From positions 1 to 62,031 of the forward strand of contig NZ_AVQK01000031.1 of NCBI RefSeq assembly GCF_001401755.1: a DNA stretch of 62,031 nucleotides, given 5' to 3'. Both the position numbers and the translations under genes were made by a program. Below are positions 38,466-47,910 of this stretch, in pieces. The notes under the pieces were generated by a model that worked only from the letters and a program-made list of their open reading frames with translations, had not been told where the DNA came from and did no database searches. The stretch is from Aquimarina longa SW024. Its GTDB lineage: Bacteria; Bacteroidota; Bacteroidia; Flavobacteriales; Flavobacteriaceae. Each line of letters begins with the position of its first letter. The first letter of the stretch is position 1.

Positions 38466-38561
38466 TGGTAGTGTATCTAACTTATGGGGTTAAAATTAGA
38501 AAAAGCTAGCTTTTAGAACAGAATACATACTAATTATTTTTTTGTATAAAGGTAAGTTGAA

Positions 38562-38569
38562 CAAATATA
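38562..38569 (-). promoter_or_regulatory. Possible -7 promoter element (TATATTTG)
   Basis: Matches TAnnTTTG on the minus strand before the hydrolase gene. No good -33 partner. Confidence 0.35.
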
Positions 38570-38581
38570 TATGATCAATTC

Positions 38582-38613
38582 TTTCGTATAACCTTTTAAA
38601 GTGTTTAATTTTG
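38582..38613 (+). promoter_or_regulatory. Promoter of the helicase gene
   Basis: TTTC (38582-38585), 20 bases, then TAATTTTG (38606-38613), near the Bacteroidota TTTG-n19-21-TAnnTTTG consensus; the expected start of RNA lies about 18 bases before ATG 38638. Confidence 0.5.
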
Positions 38614-38637
38614 TACCTTATTTTTAATAAGGGATTC

Positions 38638-40152
38638 ATGGGATTGCGACCCTCAAATAGTAATAAAAAAGAACAAAAAGTATTATACGATTACCAACAG
38701 CGTGATATAGATAAAATATTTAGTCGGTTAAATAAGTTTCCTGTAAAATATAATCTGTTGTATCAACTTCCTACAGGAGGAGGGAAAACAGTTGTTTTTT
38801 CTGAGATTGTTAGAAGATATATTGAGTCTACTAAAAAAAAGGTGATTGTTCTTACACATAGAATTGAACTTTGTGGTCAAACTTCTAAAATGCTAACTGA
38901 TTTTGGAGTAAAGAATAAAATCATAAATAGTGCTGTTAAAGAACTTGACGATCAAAATCAGTATATGTGTTTTGTAGCTATGGTCGAGACGCTTAATAAT
39001 AGGCTTAATGATGATCATCTAAAGCTAGACAATATTGGAATGGTGATTATTGATGAAGCTCATTATAATTCATTTAGAAAACTTTTTAGATTTTTTAAAA
39101 ATTGTTTTATTTTGGGAGTTACTGCCACACCACTTAGCTCTAATATGAAGTTACCTATGAAGGATAACTATAATGAGCTGATTGTGGGTGATACAATAAG
39201 TGTATTAATTAAAAGTGGATTTTTGGCTAAACCAGTGATTTATTCGTATGATGTAGGGTTAGGGGCTTTAAAAATTGGAATGAATGGGGATTATACCGTA
39301 AAATCTTCTGAAGATTTATACACCAATACGGTAATGCAGGATAAACTGTTACGTGCTTATGAGGAAAGATCAAAAGGCAAGAAGACACTTATTTTTAATA
39401 ATGGGATCAATACGTCCATATACGTATATGAAACATTAAAAAAGGCAGGATATCCCATTCGTCATTTGGATAACACTAACAGTAAACAAGAAAGAGAAGA
39501 TATTTTAGCTTGGTTTAAAACTACTGATGATGCAATACTTACATCTGTCAGTATACTTACTACAGGGTTTGATGAACCAACAGTAGAATGTATAATTCTT
39601 AATCGAGCAACAAAATCACTTACATTATATTTTCAGATGATTGGAAGGGGCTCTCGTATTTTACCTACTAAATCAGAGTTTTTGATACTTGATTTAGGAA
39701 ATAATACAGCAAGGTTCGGGTTATGGAATGCTGATGTAGATTGGCAATCTATTTTTAAATCACCAGATTTTTATTATGATAGCTTGGTTGGAGATGAAGA
39801 GATAGAACGTAATTTTAAATATGTGTTACCTGAGGAATTAAGAAAAGAATTTTCAAAATCCTCAAATATAGACTTTGATATAGAGGAAGAATATGCAAAG
39901 ACAAAACGTTATGGATATAGAAGCTTAACAGTTCTTGAAAACTCTATAGAACAACATGCAAAAATGTGTGTAAAAAATAGTGAAGATGTTTTTGATGCTC
40001 GAATTTTAAGTAAATTATTAGATCAAGATATAGAATATCGAGTGCGTAGATACTCATATTGTATTAGTAAGAGTACTAAAAACTATAGGGACTGGCTAGA
40101 AGAAGATTATAAACGAAAATTAAGATCTAAAATTAGCCAATTATTTATGTAG
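38638..40152 (+). CDS. DEAD/DEAH-box superfamily 2 helicase (SSL2/RadD-like)
   Basis: 504 residues from ATG 38638; the longer frame begins at a TTG inside the promoter. Motifs: Y-D-Y-Q-Q-R-D Q-like element, Walker A P-T-G-G-G-K-T, I-I-D-E-A-H, G-V-T-A-T-P, T-T-G-F-D-E-P and Q-M-I-G-R-G-S-R. Only the two RecA domains plus a C-terminal helical tail of about 120 residues; no restriction or nuclease domain. Likely DNA repair or RNA remodelling. Confidence 0.9.
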   Translation: MGLRPSNSNKKEQKVLYDYQQRDIDKIFSRLNKFPVKYNLLYQLPTGGGKTVVFSEIVRRYIESTKKKVIVLTHRIELCGQTSKMLTDFGVKNKIINSAVKELDDQNQYMCFVAMVETLNNRLNDDHLKLDNIGMVIIDEAHYNSFRKLFRFFKNCFILGVTATPLSSNMKLPMKDNYNELIVGDTISVLIKSGFLAKPVIYSYDVGLGALKIGMNGDYTVKSSEDLYTNTVMQDKLLRAYEERSKGKKTLIFNNGINTSIYVYETLKKAGYPIRHLDNTNSKQEREDILAWFKTTDDAILTSVSILTTGFDEPTVECIILNRATKSLTLYFQMIGRGSRILPTKSEFLILDLGNNTARFGLWNADVDWQSIFKSPDFYYDSLVGDEEIERNFKYVLPEELRKEFSKSSNIDFDIEEEYAKTKRYGYRSLTVLENSIEQHAKMCVKNSEDVFDARILSKLLDQDIEYRVRRYSYCISKSTKNYRDWLEEDYKRKLRSKISQLFM

Positions 40153-40276
40153 AATTGATCTCAGAGATAATGGTTGTAGATATTCTCCAAGTATTTTAAA
40201 GATTAAAGCATTTGGTACACTAAGAAATAGTGTTGATTCTGCAGTTCCTTTTCTTAAAAGATATTATTCTCGATAT

Positions 40277-40918
40277 TTATGTTGTTTTATTGATAGAATT
40301 GTAATGTATTAATTTATGATTTAAGCCTAGTATCCATATAAGAATAAAAGCAAATGTTATTTTTTGAAGTAAAGGCAATACTTTAATAAAATGTTCACTA
40401 TAATAAATGTAATTATTTAGTACCAAAAATACAATACAAACAATCCCACTAATTTTAAATAGTGTCATTTTACTCTTATAGATTTGCCGGATAATGCCAG
40501 CCACAACAAAAACAGCAAAAAAACTTGATAATATTGTCATTAAATCATGATATTTTGTAAATATTAAAATAGCAAAAATCATCGATAGCGTTCCTGAGAT
40601 TCGAATTGTATTTTTCCAAAATAAACCTGTTGAAAATTTTGTGGCAAACTGTATAAAAAATATAGCTAGGCTGATACATAAAATTATCATTGCTAAAATC
40701 GAAAAAGGTCTCGCTGGGTTTGATATTTTATTTATTCCTGTTTCACTCATCAGGTTACACCAATAATTATGTACCCAATCAAACCCTATAGAATTCATAT
40801 CAGCTTGTGAACCACCAGGATATAATGTAGAAGAGTAAAAATAAAGGCATATAAACACTAGTATCCCAATTGTTGGTGATATTTCGTAATATTTTCTATA
40901 ATTACTCTTTTGATACAA
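40277..40918 (-). CDS. Six-helix membrane protein (DUF998-like)
   Basis: 213 residues starting at TTG 40918, with an in-frame stop 9 bases earlier and AAAGGA before the TTG. Six hydrophobic helices. Y-P-G-G-S-Q-A-D and the H-N-Y-W-C-N-L-M-S segment after the first helix recall DUF998 proteins. Function unknown. Confidence 0.7.
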   Translation of the reverse strand: MYQKSNYRKYYEISPTIGILVFICLYFYSSTLYPGGSQADMNSIGFDWVHNYWCNLMSETGINKISNPARPFSILAMIILCISLAIFFIQFATKFSTGLFWKNTIRISGTLSMIFAILIFTKYHDLMTILSSFFAVFVVAGIIRQIYKSKMTLFKISGIVCIVFLVLNNYIYYSEHFIKVLPLLQKITFAFILIWILGLNHKLIHYNSINKTT

Positions 40919-40976
40919 TCCTTTTTATAATATTAGGTTATTATAATTAAGGTAAAAATACTTATTTTTTTGAGTA

Positions 40977-41702
40977 TTATAATGTAACCTTATCAGCACC
41001 AGTAATTTTTAAACTTTTCTTTTGGGTATATGCAATTATAGAAAGTTGATCTTTTTCTTTGATCCAATTAGGTATCGTAATAGATGCTGTACCAGTTTTT
41101 TCTTTTTTTACTAATCGATTAGCAACAATATTTATGTTTTTTATAGATCGATTTCGATTTTCTCCTTGGGATATAGATGTGATGCGTTCAGCAACAACTA
41201 ATGCTAGTGTAATAGTATTAAAGGATTCTCCTTTTATAGTATAATCAAAAACAACTGTAAAATTTTGTCGTTTTACATTTTTTATAATGATAGAAGTTTC
41301 TGGTTTGATTTTTGAATATTTTTTTAATGCAATATTTGTTTTATAAGAATTAGACCCTATAAAATGTTCACTTCCGTTGATAACTAGTTGGGGGGTATAT
41401 ATTGATTTACTGCTAAACTGAGTAGCATAATTTCTTTGGTAATCACTAAAAAGGGGCGAGCTATACGGATCTTTCCATCCCAATCGATTCCAATAATCTA
41501 CATGATACGAGAGTGTAATTACATTTTTAGGATTATGTTTTTGATTAATATTATCCAGTAATTTATCAGCAGAAGGGCAGCTACTACATCCTTGAGAAGT
41601 AAATAATTCTAATACGATACTTCCAGAATTATTTTCTTGAGCATTTATAAGTGCCGAAAAAATAAGTAGTAATAGTATGGTAAGCTTCTGTAAGATCTGC
41701 AT
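40977..41702 (-). CDS. DUF1223 secreted thioredoxin-like protein
   Basis: 241 residues. Signal peptide ending I-N-A-Q. The family opening V-L-E-L-F-T-S-Q-G-C-S-S-C-P carries a CxxC pair in thioredoxin position, followed by H-V-D-Y-W and Y-T-P-Q-L. Periplasmic; the redox role is presumed from the fold. Confidence 0.88.
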   Translation of the reverse strand: MQILQKLTILLLLIFSALINAQENNSGSIVLELFTSQGCSSCPSADKLLDNINQKHNPKNVITLSYHVDYWNRLGWKDPYSSPLFSDYQRNYATQFSSKSIYTPQLVINGSEHFIGSNSYKTNIALKKYSKIKPETSIIIKNVKRQNFTVVFDYTIKGESFNTITLALVVAERITSISQGENRNRSIKNINIVANRLVKKEKTGTASITIPNWIKEKDQLSIIAYTQKKSLKITGADKVTL

Positions 41703-41739
41703 AATTTTAGTACTTTTAGATTTTATTTTTTAGACGGAT

Positions 41740-42387
41740 ATGATGTTAAAACTTACTGGATGGAGCTTCTTTTTTTTCATGGCACTATCGATCCATGCAC
41801 AGGATATAGCTATTTTACACTACAAGGGAGGAGGGGATTGGTATAGTAACCCTACAGCACTCCCTAACTTAATAACGTTTTGTAACCAAAATATAAATAC
41901 AAAAATAAATGCTAAACCAAAAACAGTAAAACCAGAAAGTGTAGATATATTTCAATACCCTTATATTCATATGACAGGACATGGTAATGTTTTTTTTACC
42001 GATGTAGATGTAGAAAATTTAAGAAATTACCTGTTGAGTGGAGGTTTTTTACATATTGATGATAACTATGGAATGGAACCATATGTCAGAAAGGAATTAG
42101 TTAAAATTTTTCCTGATAAGGAATTAATAGAATTACCAGTTACACACCCTATTTTTTCTTCAAAATATGAATTTCCTAATGGGTTACCCAAAATTCATGA
42201 GCATGATGGGAAAAGACCTGAAGCCTTAGGGATTATTCATGAAAACAGGTTGGTATTACTTTTTACTTTTGAGAGTGATCTTGGTGATGGTTGGGAAAAC
42301 CCAGAAGTACATAATGACCCCGAGGAAGTTCGTGTTAAAGCTCTTAAAATGGGAGCTAATATTATCAAATATGCTTTTGAGAATTAA
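41740..42387 (+). CDS. DUF4159 domain protein
   Basis: 215 residues with signal peptide (I-H-A-Q-D). Family marks: H-Y-K-G-G-G-D-W-Y, Y-I-H-M-T-G-H-G, G-G-F-L-H-I-D-D-N-Y-G and the final H-N-D-P-E. Exported, function unknown. Its stop overlaps the start of the next gene (TAATG). Confidence 0.9.
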   Translation: MMLKLTGWSFFFFMALSIHAQDIAILHYKGGGDWYSNPTALPNLITFCNQNINTKINAKPKTVKPESVDIFQYPYIHMTGHGNVFFTDVDVENLRNYLLSGGFLHIDDNYGMEPYVRKELVKIFPDKELIELPVTHPIFSSKYEFPNGLPKIHEHDGKRPEALGIIHENRLVLLFTFESDLGDGWENPEVHNDPEEVRVKALKMGANIIKYAFEN

Positions 42388-42905
42388 TGAATCAACAACT
42401 TAACCATACTACAATACGGTTTTTAAAAAAACAGTTTCCTATAATATTAATCTGTGATAGGGTTAACTCTCCTGCTAATATTGGTAGTATATTTAGAATT
42501 GCAGATAGTTTTGGGATACCTCAAATTTACTTTTGCGGAAAAGATAGTACTATAATAACCAGTAAGCGAATGATTCGAACATCTAGAGCTACTCACGAGA
42601 TGATCCCTTATGATCTAATAGAGGATAGTATAACTGTAGTGCAAGAGTTAAAATCTAATGGTTATAGTATATTTGCATTAGAAATAACGGAGACTAGTAT
42701 CCCTGTTTCTGAACATATTTTTAAACCCGAAGAAAAAATAGCACTTATTATTGGAGAAGAAAATTTTGGAGTAGCTGAAGAGATTTTAGCATTAGTAGAC
42801 AAAAGTTTACATATTAATATGTATGGCAATAATAGTAGTATGAATGTTGCTACTGCTACAGGAATAGCTCTTTATGAGATAACAAAACAAATGGTGAGTG
42901 AATAA
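42387..42905 (+). CDS. TrmH-family RNA 2'-O-ribose methyltransferase (SpoU)
   Basis: 172 residues. SPOUT fold with N-I-G-S-I-F-R-I-A-D motif 1, I-I-G-E-E-N-F-G-V motif 2 and N-N-S-S-M-N-V-A-T-A motif 3. Lacks the N-terminal substrate-binding domain of rRNA enzymes; probably modifies tRNA. Coupled to the DUF4159 gene. Confidence 0.92.
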   Translation: MNQQLNHTTIRFLKKQFPIILICDRVNSPANIGSIFRIADSFGIPQIYFCGKDSTIITSKRMIRTSRATHEMIPYDLIEDSITVVQELKSNGYSIFALEITETSIPVSEHIFKPEEKIALIIGEENFGVAEEILALVDKSLHINMYGNNSSMNVATATGIALYEITKQMVSE

Positions 42906-42972
42906 ATGATAAAGGATTTTTAAATTATAGACTTACGGGAGTTTATTAAAAAGCGATCCATTAAAAACTTTG

Positions 42973-42980
42973 TAACTTTG
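42973..42980 (+). promoter_or_regulatory. Possible -7 element (TAACTTTG) before the AI-2E family gene
   Basis: Matches TAnnTTTG 21 bases before ATG 43001. -33 element not clear. Confidence 0.4.
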
Positions 42981-43000
42981 ATTGTCTGAAATACTAAAAA

Positions 43001-44089
43001 ATGAATTCAAAAACTATCTCATATGGTATCCTAAGGTCAGTAGCTGTTATTATTGGTATTTTGGGATTACTATGGTTTCTATATAAGATACAATCTGTTC
43101 TTATTTATATTGCTTTTGCATCGGTAATTTCTTTAATGGGAAGACCTTTGGTTTTATTTCTTAAAAAAAGACTTCGATTTAATAATACAATAGCAGTAGT
43201 AGTAACACTTTTACTTACAATAGCATTGTTTTTTAGTATTTTTATGCTATTTGTCCCTATTATTAGCGAACAAGGGCAGTTGATTGGTGAAATAGATATC
43301 ACTAAAGTGGGGGATGATTTAGATAGACTTAATCAAGAAGTTAGTACCTATTTTAAGGTAAAAAAATTAAATCTTGTAGAGCTTATAAAGCAAACTGATT
43401 TGATGCAGTTTTTTGATCTAAAAGCTATTCCTAATGCGATTAATGCCTTTTTAAGTGGGTTTGGGGCTGTTTTAATAGGTTTGTTTTCTATATTATTTAT
43501 TTCATTTTTTTTATTGAAGGATAGCCTTCTTTTAGAGAATAGTCTATTAATTTTTGCAAAGAAAGAAGATGAAAATAAATTTATGAGAGCATTTACTAAA
43601 ATTAAAGATTTACTCTCTAGATATTTTGTCGGATTATTATTACAAGTAGTAATACTGTTTGTATTATATGCTGCACTTCTATTGATATTTGGGGTTCATA
43701 ATGCTATTGCAGTAGCGTTGATAGCTGCTATCTTTAATTTAATTCCCTATATAGGACCTTTATTTGGAGGGATATTCGTAATGATATTAGCTATAACTAG
43801 TAATTTAGGATATGATTTTCAAGAAATTATTTTACCAAAATTAGCATACATTCTTATAGGATATCTGATTATTCAACTGATTGATAATTTTCTCAATCAA
43901 CCTCTGATTTTTGGAAATAGTGTAAAATCTCATCCATTAGAAATCTTTTTAGCGATTCTTATTTTTGGCTTATTATTTGGCATTGGCGGACTTATTATTG
44001 CAGTACCTTTTTATACGGCTATAAAAGTAATTGCTAAGGAATTTTTATCAGAGTATAAAATTGTAAAAACATTGACTAAAGATCTATAA
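43001..44089 (+). CDS. AI-2E family transporter
   Basis: 362 residues with eight hydrophobic segments. The conserved G-L-L-L-Q loop, N-L-I-P-Y-I-G-P-L-F-G and the final D-N-F-L-N-Q-P-L-I-F-G-N-S-V block are marks of the PF01594 exporter family. Substrate unknown despite the name. The next gene starts directly after its stop. Confidence 0.93.
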   Translation: MNSKTISYGILRSVAVIIGILGLLWFLYKIQSVLIYIAFASVISLMGRPLVLFLKKRLRFNNTIAVVVTLLLTIALFFSIFMLFVPIISEQGQLIGEIDITKVGDDLDRLNQEVSTYFKVKKLNLVELIKQTDLMQFFDLKAIPNAINAFLSGFGAVLIGLFSILFISFFLLKDSLLLENSLLIFAKKEDENKFMRAFTKIKDLLSRYFVGLLLQVVILFVLYAALLLIFGVHNAIAVALIAAIFNLIPYIGPLFGGIFVMILAITSNLGYDFQEIILPKLAYILIGYLIIQLIDNFLNQPLIFGNSVKSHPLEIFLAILIFGLLFGIGGLIIAVPFYTAIKVIAKEFLSEYKIVKTLTKDL

Positions 44090-45277
44090 TTGAATTGTTT
44101 ATTATTAAAAAAAACAGTACAAGAGTTTATTGCAGAAAAATCTAATAGTACAATAGATTTAAGTACTCTTATTCTAAAAGGAAGCCCTTTTGATGGGATT
44201 TCAGTTCAGGAATTAGCACAGCAAATTCATGGAAGACGGAAAGCAAAACAAAAACTACCTTCTTGGTACAGTAAGAACGGAGTGTGTTATCCTCCAATAC
44301 TTAATTTAGAACAAACTTCATCAGAAGTAACTGCATTGTACAAAAGTAATCTTGTTTCTGGAGCTAAACTAGTTGATTTAACAGGAGGATTTGGTATTGA
44401 TGATTATTTTTTTTCAAAACGAATTAAAGAGATACTACATTGTGAGTTGAATAAAGAGCTTAGTGAGCTCGCAAACCATAATTTTAAACTACTAGGTTCA
44501 ACTAATATTAAAACTATTGTAGGAGATGGCTTAGAGATTCTTAAAGAGCAAACAATTGTAGATTGGATCTATGTAGATCCTTCAAGACGGCATGATAGTA
44601 AAGGGAAAGTTTTTTTTCTAGAAGATTGTTTACCTAATATTCCTCAAAATTTAGATTTTTTATTCACTAAAAGTAACAATATTCTACTAAAAACTTCACC
44701 ATTATTAGATATACAAATAGGAGTTAGATCATTACAGCATGTAAAAGAAATCCATATTGTGGCTATAGAAAATGAAGTAAAAGAGTTGTTATGGGTTTTA
44801 GATAAATCTTATACAGCGCATATTACTATTACTACTGTAAATATCCAAAAAAAGAAAATACAACGATTTTCTTTTTTGCAAAACGAAGAAGCAGAACAAA
44901 CTATAGATATAGGAATGCCAATGAAATATCTATATGAGCCTAATGCTTCGATTTTAAAAAGTGGAGGTTTCTTAAGTATTGCTAGTACTTTTAAATTAAA
45001 AAAATTACACATAAACTCTCATTTGTATACTTCGGATCATGAAATTGATTTTCCAGGAAGAAAATTTAAGATCGTAGCAATATATCCATATCAGAAAAAA
45101 AAATTAATGAAAATGGGTATTACTAAAGCTAATATTACGACACGTAATTTTTCAGAGAGTGTAGCCATGATACGTAAAAAACTAAAAATTAAAGATGGGG
45201 GAGATCAGTATTTGTTTTTTACAACAGATTGTAATAACAAAAAACAGGTACTTTTTTGTGAGAAAGTAGTTGATTAA
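44090..45277 (+). CDS. Class I SAM-dependent methyltransferase with THUMP-like domain
   Basis: 395 residues, beginning at TTG 44090 directly after the preceding TAA; no ATG is available nearby. SAM fold: L-V-D-L-T-G-G-F-G-I-D motif I and the catalytic Y-V-D-P-S-R-R, a D-P-x-R form seen in RNA/DNA base methyltransferases. The C-terminal part resembles the THUMP-like domain of flavobacterial homologues, pointing to an RNA substrate. Confidence 0.85.
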   Translation: MNCLLLKKTVQEFIAEKSNSTIDLSTLILKGSPFDGISVQELAQQIHGRRKAKQKLPSWYSKNGVCYPPILNLEQTSSEVTALYKSNLVSGAKLVDLTGGFGIDDYFFSKRIKEILHCELNKELSELANHNFKLLGSTNIKTIVGDGLEILKEQTIVDWIYVDPSRRHDSKGKVFFLEDCLPNIPQNLDFLFTKSNNILLKTSPLLDIQIGVRSLQHVKEIHIVAIENEVKELLWVLDKSYTAHITITTVNIQKKKIQRFSFLQNEEAEQTIDIGMPMKYLYEPNASILKSGGFLSIASTFKLKKLHINSHLYTSDHEIDFPGRKFKIVAIYPYQKKKLMKMGITKANITTRNFSESVAMIRKKLKIKDGGDQYLFFTTDCNNKKQVLFCEKVVD

Positions 45278-45281
45278 ATTC

Positions 45282-45755
45282 TTACTTATAAAACACATCT
45301 GAATATGCTATAAAATTATCTATATATTGTTTTAATTCTTTATCATTCACAGTATCAATCTTGGATAGTATAAGATTTCTATCTTCATCGATGTTTTTAT
45401 AATATCCTACGATCTTTGGAGCATTAGATTGTATACTTATTCTAATCATTCTTAGTTCGATATTATCTGGTTCTGATAAAATAGCACTATCAATCATTTT
45501 TCTTCCTTTATTAAAGAAAGAAAGTTTCTTATATGGATTCCAAGAAAAAGACGCTTTTAGAGCTAAGGCAGCACCATGATATCCTTTATAGATTGCTCCT
45601 TTGTTTTGTAATGAGTTATGAGTTAATTTAAAAAACTGTAGTGCTTTTTCTCTAGAATCATTACATGTTTTATAAGACTCTCGTATATCTTTGATATGAA
45701 TTGTATTATTGGTAATAGAAAGTAATACTATTACTAATATTGCTGATAATTTCAT
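45282..45755 (-). CDS. Exported hypothetical protein
   Basis: 157 residues with an N-terminal hydrophobic signal (L-V-I-V-L-L-S-I-T-N). The remainder is helical with TPR-like spacing (A-L-Q-F-F-K-L-T-H-N, G-A-A-L-A-L-K-A). Convergent with the methyltransferase gene, 4 bp apart. Family not recognised. Confidence 0.7.
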   Translation of the reverse strand: MKLSAILVIVLLSITNNTIHIKDIRESYKTCNDSREKALQFFKLTHNSLQNKGAIYKGYHGAALALKASFSWNPYKKLSFFNKGRKMIDSAILSEPDNIELRMIRISIQSNAPKIVGYYKNIDEDRNLILSKIDTVNDKELKQYIDNFIAYSDVFYK

Positions 45756-45809
45756 TATTGCTATAATAGTTTAATTGTATTTATCTACTATAAAACATAG
45801 ACTCATTAC

Positions 45810-47432
45810 TTATTTTACTAACGATATTTTAAGCAATAAATTACTCTTTTTACCATCATAAGCCTCCATAATCATTGTTTTATTGGGTAATATAACTGTT
45901 TTAGTTAGTTCTAGAACATCTAAGCGAGAATTTCTAATATCGCTTCCTGTAAGAATAGCTTCTTTCGTGGCTTCTCCTGTACTATCATCAATTACATATG
46001 ATGTAAGATAAATAAACTCTTTCTTGCCATCAAAATATCGTGTAGGGGTTTCGTTAAATGATCTTTTAAGATTTGTAAAATCATCAATAAAAAACAAGTA
46101 ATGCTTACCTCCATTCATTAAATTAAAATATGACATACTACGCTTACTAACCGTTCCAAATTGATTTTTTGGTAGCTTATGCATCCAAGCTATCGTATTA
46201 TCTGTAGCTAATTTAAAAGTAAATATATCTCGATAGAAATATCTATATGTAGTTCTAGATCCAGAAGAGCTAGAGGTAGTAAATGATTCTACATAGCGCT
46301 GTTCTGCCATTAAAACAATACTACCGTCATTATTAAAAGCGACAGCATTGATTCTAAGGTTTTCTAGATCTTTTTTATCATTTTCTTTTTGTGTTCCTTC
46401 ATTAATACGTTCTTCGCGTTTTAGAGCTAAGTCTTGGAGTGTTTCTATAGGGATATCACTCTTAGTAATTTGATTAACTAGACCATTATCAGATAACTCA
46501 GTAGAGAAGACACCAGAGGTTTCAGATTTATTTTCAGTATTAGCATATAAACCAGAAATCGTTACTTTTCCTAAAGGACCAGTTTCAATAACAGCATCAG
46601 TAATGGCTTTTCCTGAGATTCCGATTTTACTTTTTATAATTTCAGTATCATTTTTTGTAATTTTAAAAACTTCGGTATGATAAGTTTCTTTTAACTTATT
46701 TTTGTTCTTTGATTCTACATTAAAGATAGATGCAGTCATATAAAAATTTCCATCATTACCGATTGCAAAATCTTCATTTTGGATTCTATTAGATGGATAG
46801 GGGAGTGTTACTTTTTTCTTCCAAAGAAGATTTAAAGTATTGCTATATACTGCAATTCCTATTTTATCTTTTTTATCAGATTCTGTTTTAATACGATATA
46901 GAATCAAGAGATTTTTTTCGTCTGTAGATTTTTTAAATGCAAATTTGTTGATTCTTCCTCCAGCATCAAATCCATATGTGCTTTTAAAACCAAAATCTCT
47001 ATTAACATTCTCTCTATCATTGATTAATTGAATTGGTTTTTCAATGACTATTCCAGTAAGAGATATTTTCTGAGCGTAGGCTTTATCATTAATAGAATAA
47101 AAAGCAACTGCTTTTTCCCCTAGTTTTATAACTGTTTCAAAATTTCCTTTATCATCGACTACTTGTCTCTTTTTTACATCTTCTTTAAGGTTATCTAGAG
47201 AATATCTCTGTATAGTCATCGAGTTTCTTCCTTTTTTAATAGAAGCAAGTCGATTACCAATAGCAACATGGTATGTATTGAGACTTTTTATTCGTTTATA
47301 TTTTTCACCTATTTTAAAAGAGAAATCTTCAAGCAAAATTGGTTTTTGAGCAAAAGTATAGCTAGAGATTAGCAAAACAATAACTAAAAAATAATTCTTA
47401 TTTACGGTTATATTATTTTTATAAATTTTCAT
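45810..47432 (-). CDS. Exported protein of unknown function, probable beta-propeller
   Basis: 540 residues from inner ATG 47432, which gives a good signal peptide ending S-S-Y-T-F-A-Q; the longer frame adds 29 unlikely residues. The body is beta-rich with repeated K-I-x-x-x-G-x-x-I and N-D-G-S-I-V-L-M-A-E-Q strands, suggesting a propeller. Flavobacterial homologues are uncharacterised as far as I know. Last gene before the tRNA pair. Confidence 0.75.
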   Translation of the reverse strand: MKIYKNNITVNKNYFLVIVLLISSYTFAQKPILLEDFSFKIGEKYKRIKSLNTYHVAIGNRLASIKKGRNSMTIQRYSLDNLKEDVKKRQVVDDKGNFETVIKLGEKAVAFYSINDKAYAQKISLTGIVIEKPIQLINDRENVNRDFGFKSTYGFDAGGRINKFAFKKSTDEKNLLILYRIKTESDKKDKIGIAVYSNTLNLLWKKKVTLPYPSNRIQNEDFAIGNDGNFYMTASIFNVESKNKNKLKETYHTEVFKITKNDTEIIKSKIGISGKAITDAVIETGPLGKVTISGLYANTENKSETSGVFSTELSDNGLVNQITKSDIPIETLQDLALKREERINEGTQKENDKKDLENLRINAVAFNNDGSIVLMAEQRYVESFTTSSSSGSRTTYRYFYRDIFTFKLATDNTIAWMHKLPKNQFGTVSKRSMSYFNLMNGGKHYLFFIDDFTNLKRSFNETPTRYFDGKKEFIYLTSYVIDDSTGEATKEAILTGSDIRNSRLDVLELTKTVILPNKTMIMEAYDGKKSNLLLKISLVK

Positions 47433-47599
47433 AAAGCGTATAATAGGGTCAATAATATACAAATATATAAAAGTAGTATTTAAGGCTTCTATTACAGGTT
47501 CAGTAAAAAAATATTTCAATTTTTATTTTTTGAAAAAGACTGGTTTTTAAGTTTTTAAAAAAGAGTTTAAATAAAATTTAAAATAATGCTAAAAAAATG

Positions 47600-47630
47600 T
47601 TGCATTGTAGAGTGATAAAGCATACATTTG
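47600..47630 (+). promoter_or_regulatory. Promoter of the tRNA-Ser/tRNA-Pro operon
   Basis: TTG (47600-47602), 20 bases, then TACATTTG (47623-47630): a textbook Bacteroidota promoter, about 46 bases before the first tRNA. Confidence 0.75.
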
Positions 47631-47676
47631 CATCCGCATTTGAAATAATAATGTACGTTCATAATAAAATTTATTA

Positions 47677-47760
47677 GGAGAGGTGCCAGAGTGGTAATGG
47701 AGCAGATTGCTAATCTGTCGACGCGCAAGTGTCGCCAGGGTTCGAATCCCTGTCTCTCCG
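47677..47760 (+). tRNA. tRNA-Ser (GCT)
   Basis: Full cloverleaf by eye: acceptor GGAGAG/CTCTCC, anticodon loop TTGCTAA (GCT), long class II variable arm, T loop GTTCGAATC, discriminator G. CCA not encoded. Confidence 0.95.
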
Positions 47761-47776
47761 CATTTTTTTTATATTT

Positions 47777-47851
47777 CGGGGTGTAGCGTAGCCCGGTTAT
47801 CGCGCCGCGTTTGGGACGCGGAGGTCGCAGGTTCGAATCCTGCCACCCCGA
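47777..47851 (+). tRNA. tRNA-Pro (TGG), likely integration target
   Basis: Acceptor CGGGGTG/CACCCCG, anticodon stem CCGCG/CGCGG with loop TTTGGGA (TGG), T loop GTTCGAATC, discriminator A. CCA not encoded. Its 3' end is about 60 bases from the integrase start, the usual layout of attL. Confidence 0.95.
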
Positions 47852-47858
47852 CTAATTT

Positions 47859-47895
47859 AAAGCTCTCGTTATCAACAGATAACGGGAGCTTTTCT
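47859..47895 (+). terminator. Terminator of the tRNA operon
   Basis: AAAGCTCTCGTTATC pairs with GATAACGGGAGCTTT (one wobble) around AACA, then TTTT. Confidence 0.8.
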
Positions 47896-47910
47896 AGTTT
47901 AAGGGGGGCA

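Noticed and set aside
38611..38637. Longer start of the helicase at TTG 38611
   Set aside because: The TTG lies within the predicted -7 promoter element; ATG 38638 is the sensible start.
47707..47910. Extension of the integrase frame back through the tRNA genes
   Set aside because: The peptide with S-N-P-A-T-P-T is the translation of tRNA-Ser/tRNA-Pro sequence, not protein coding.
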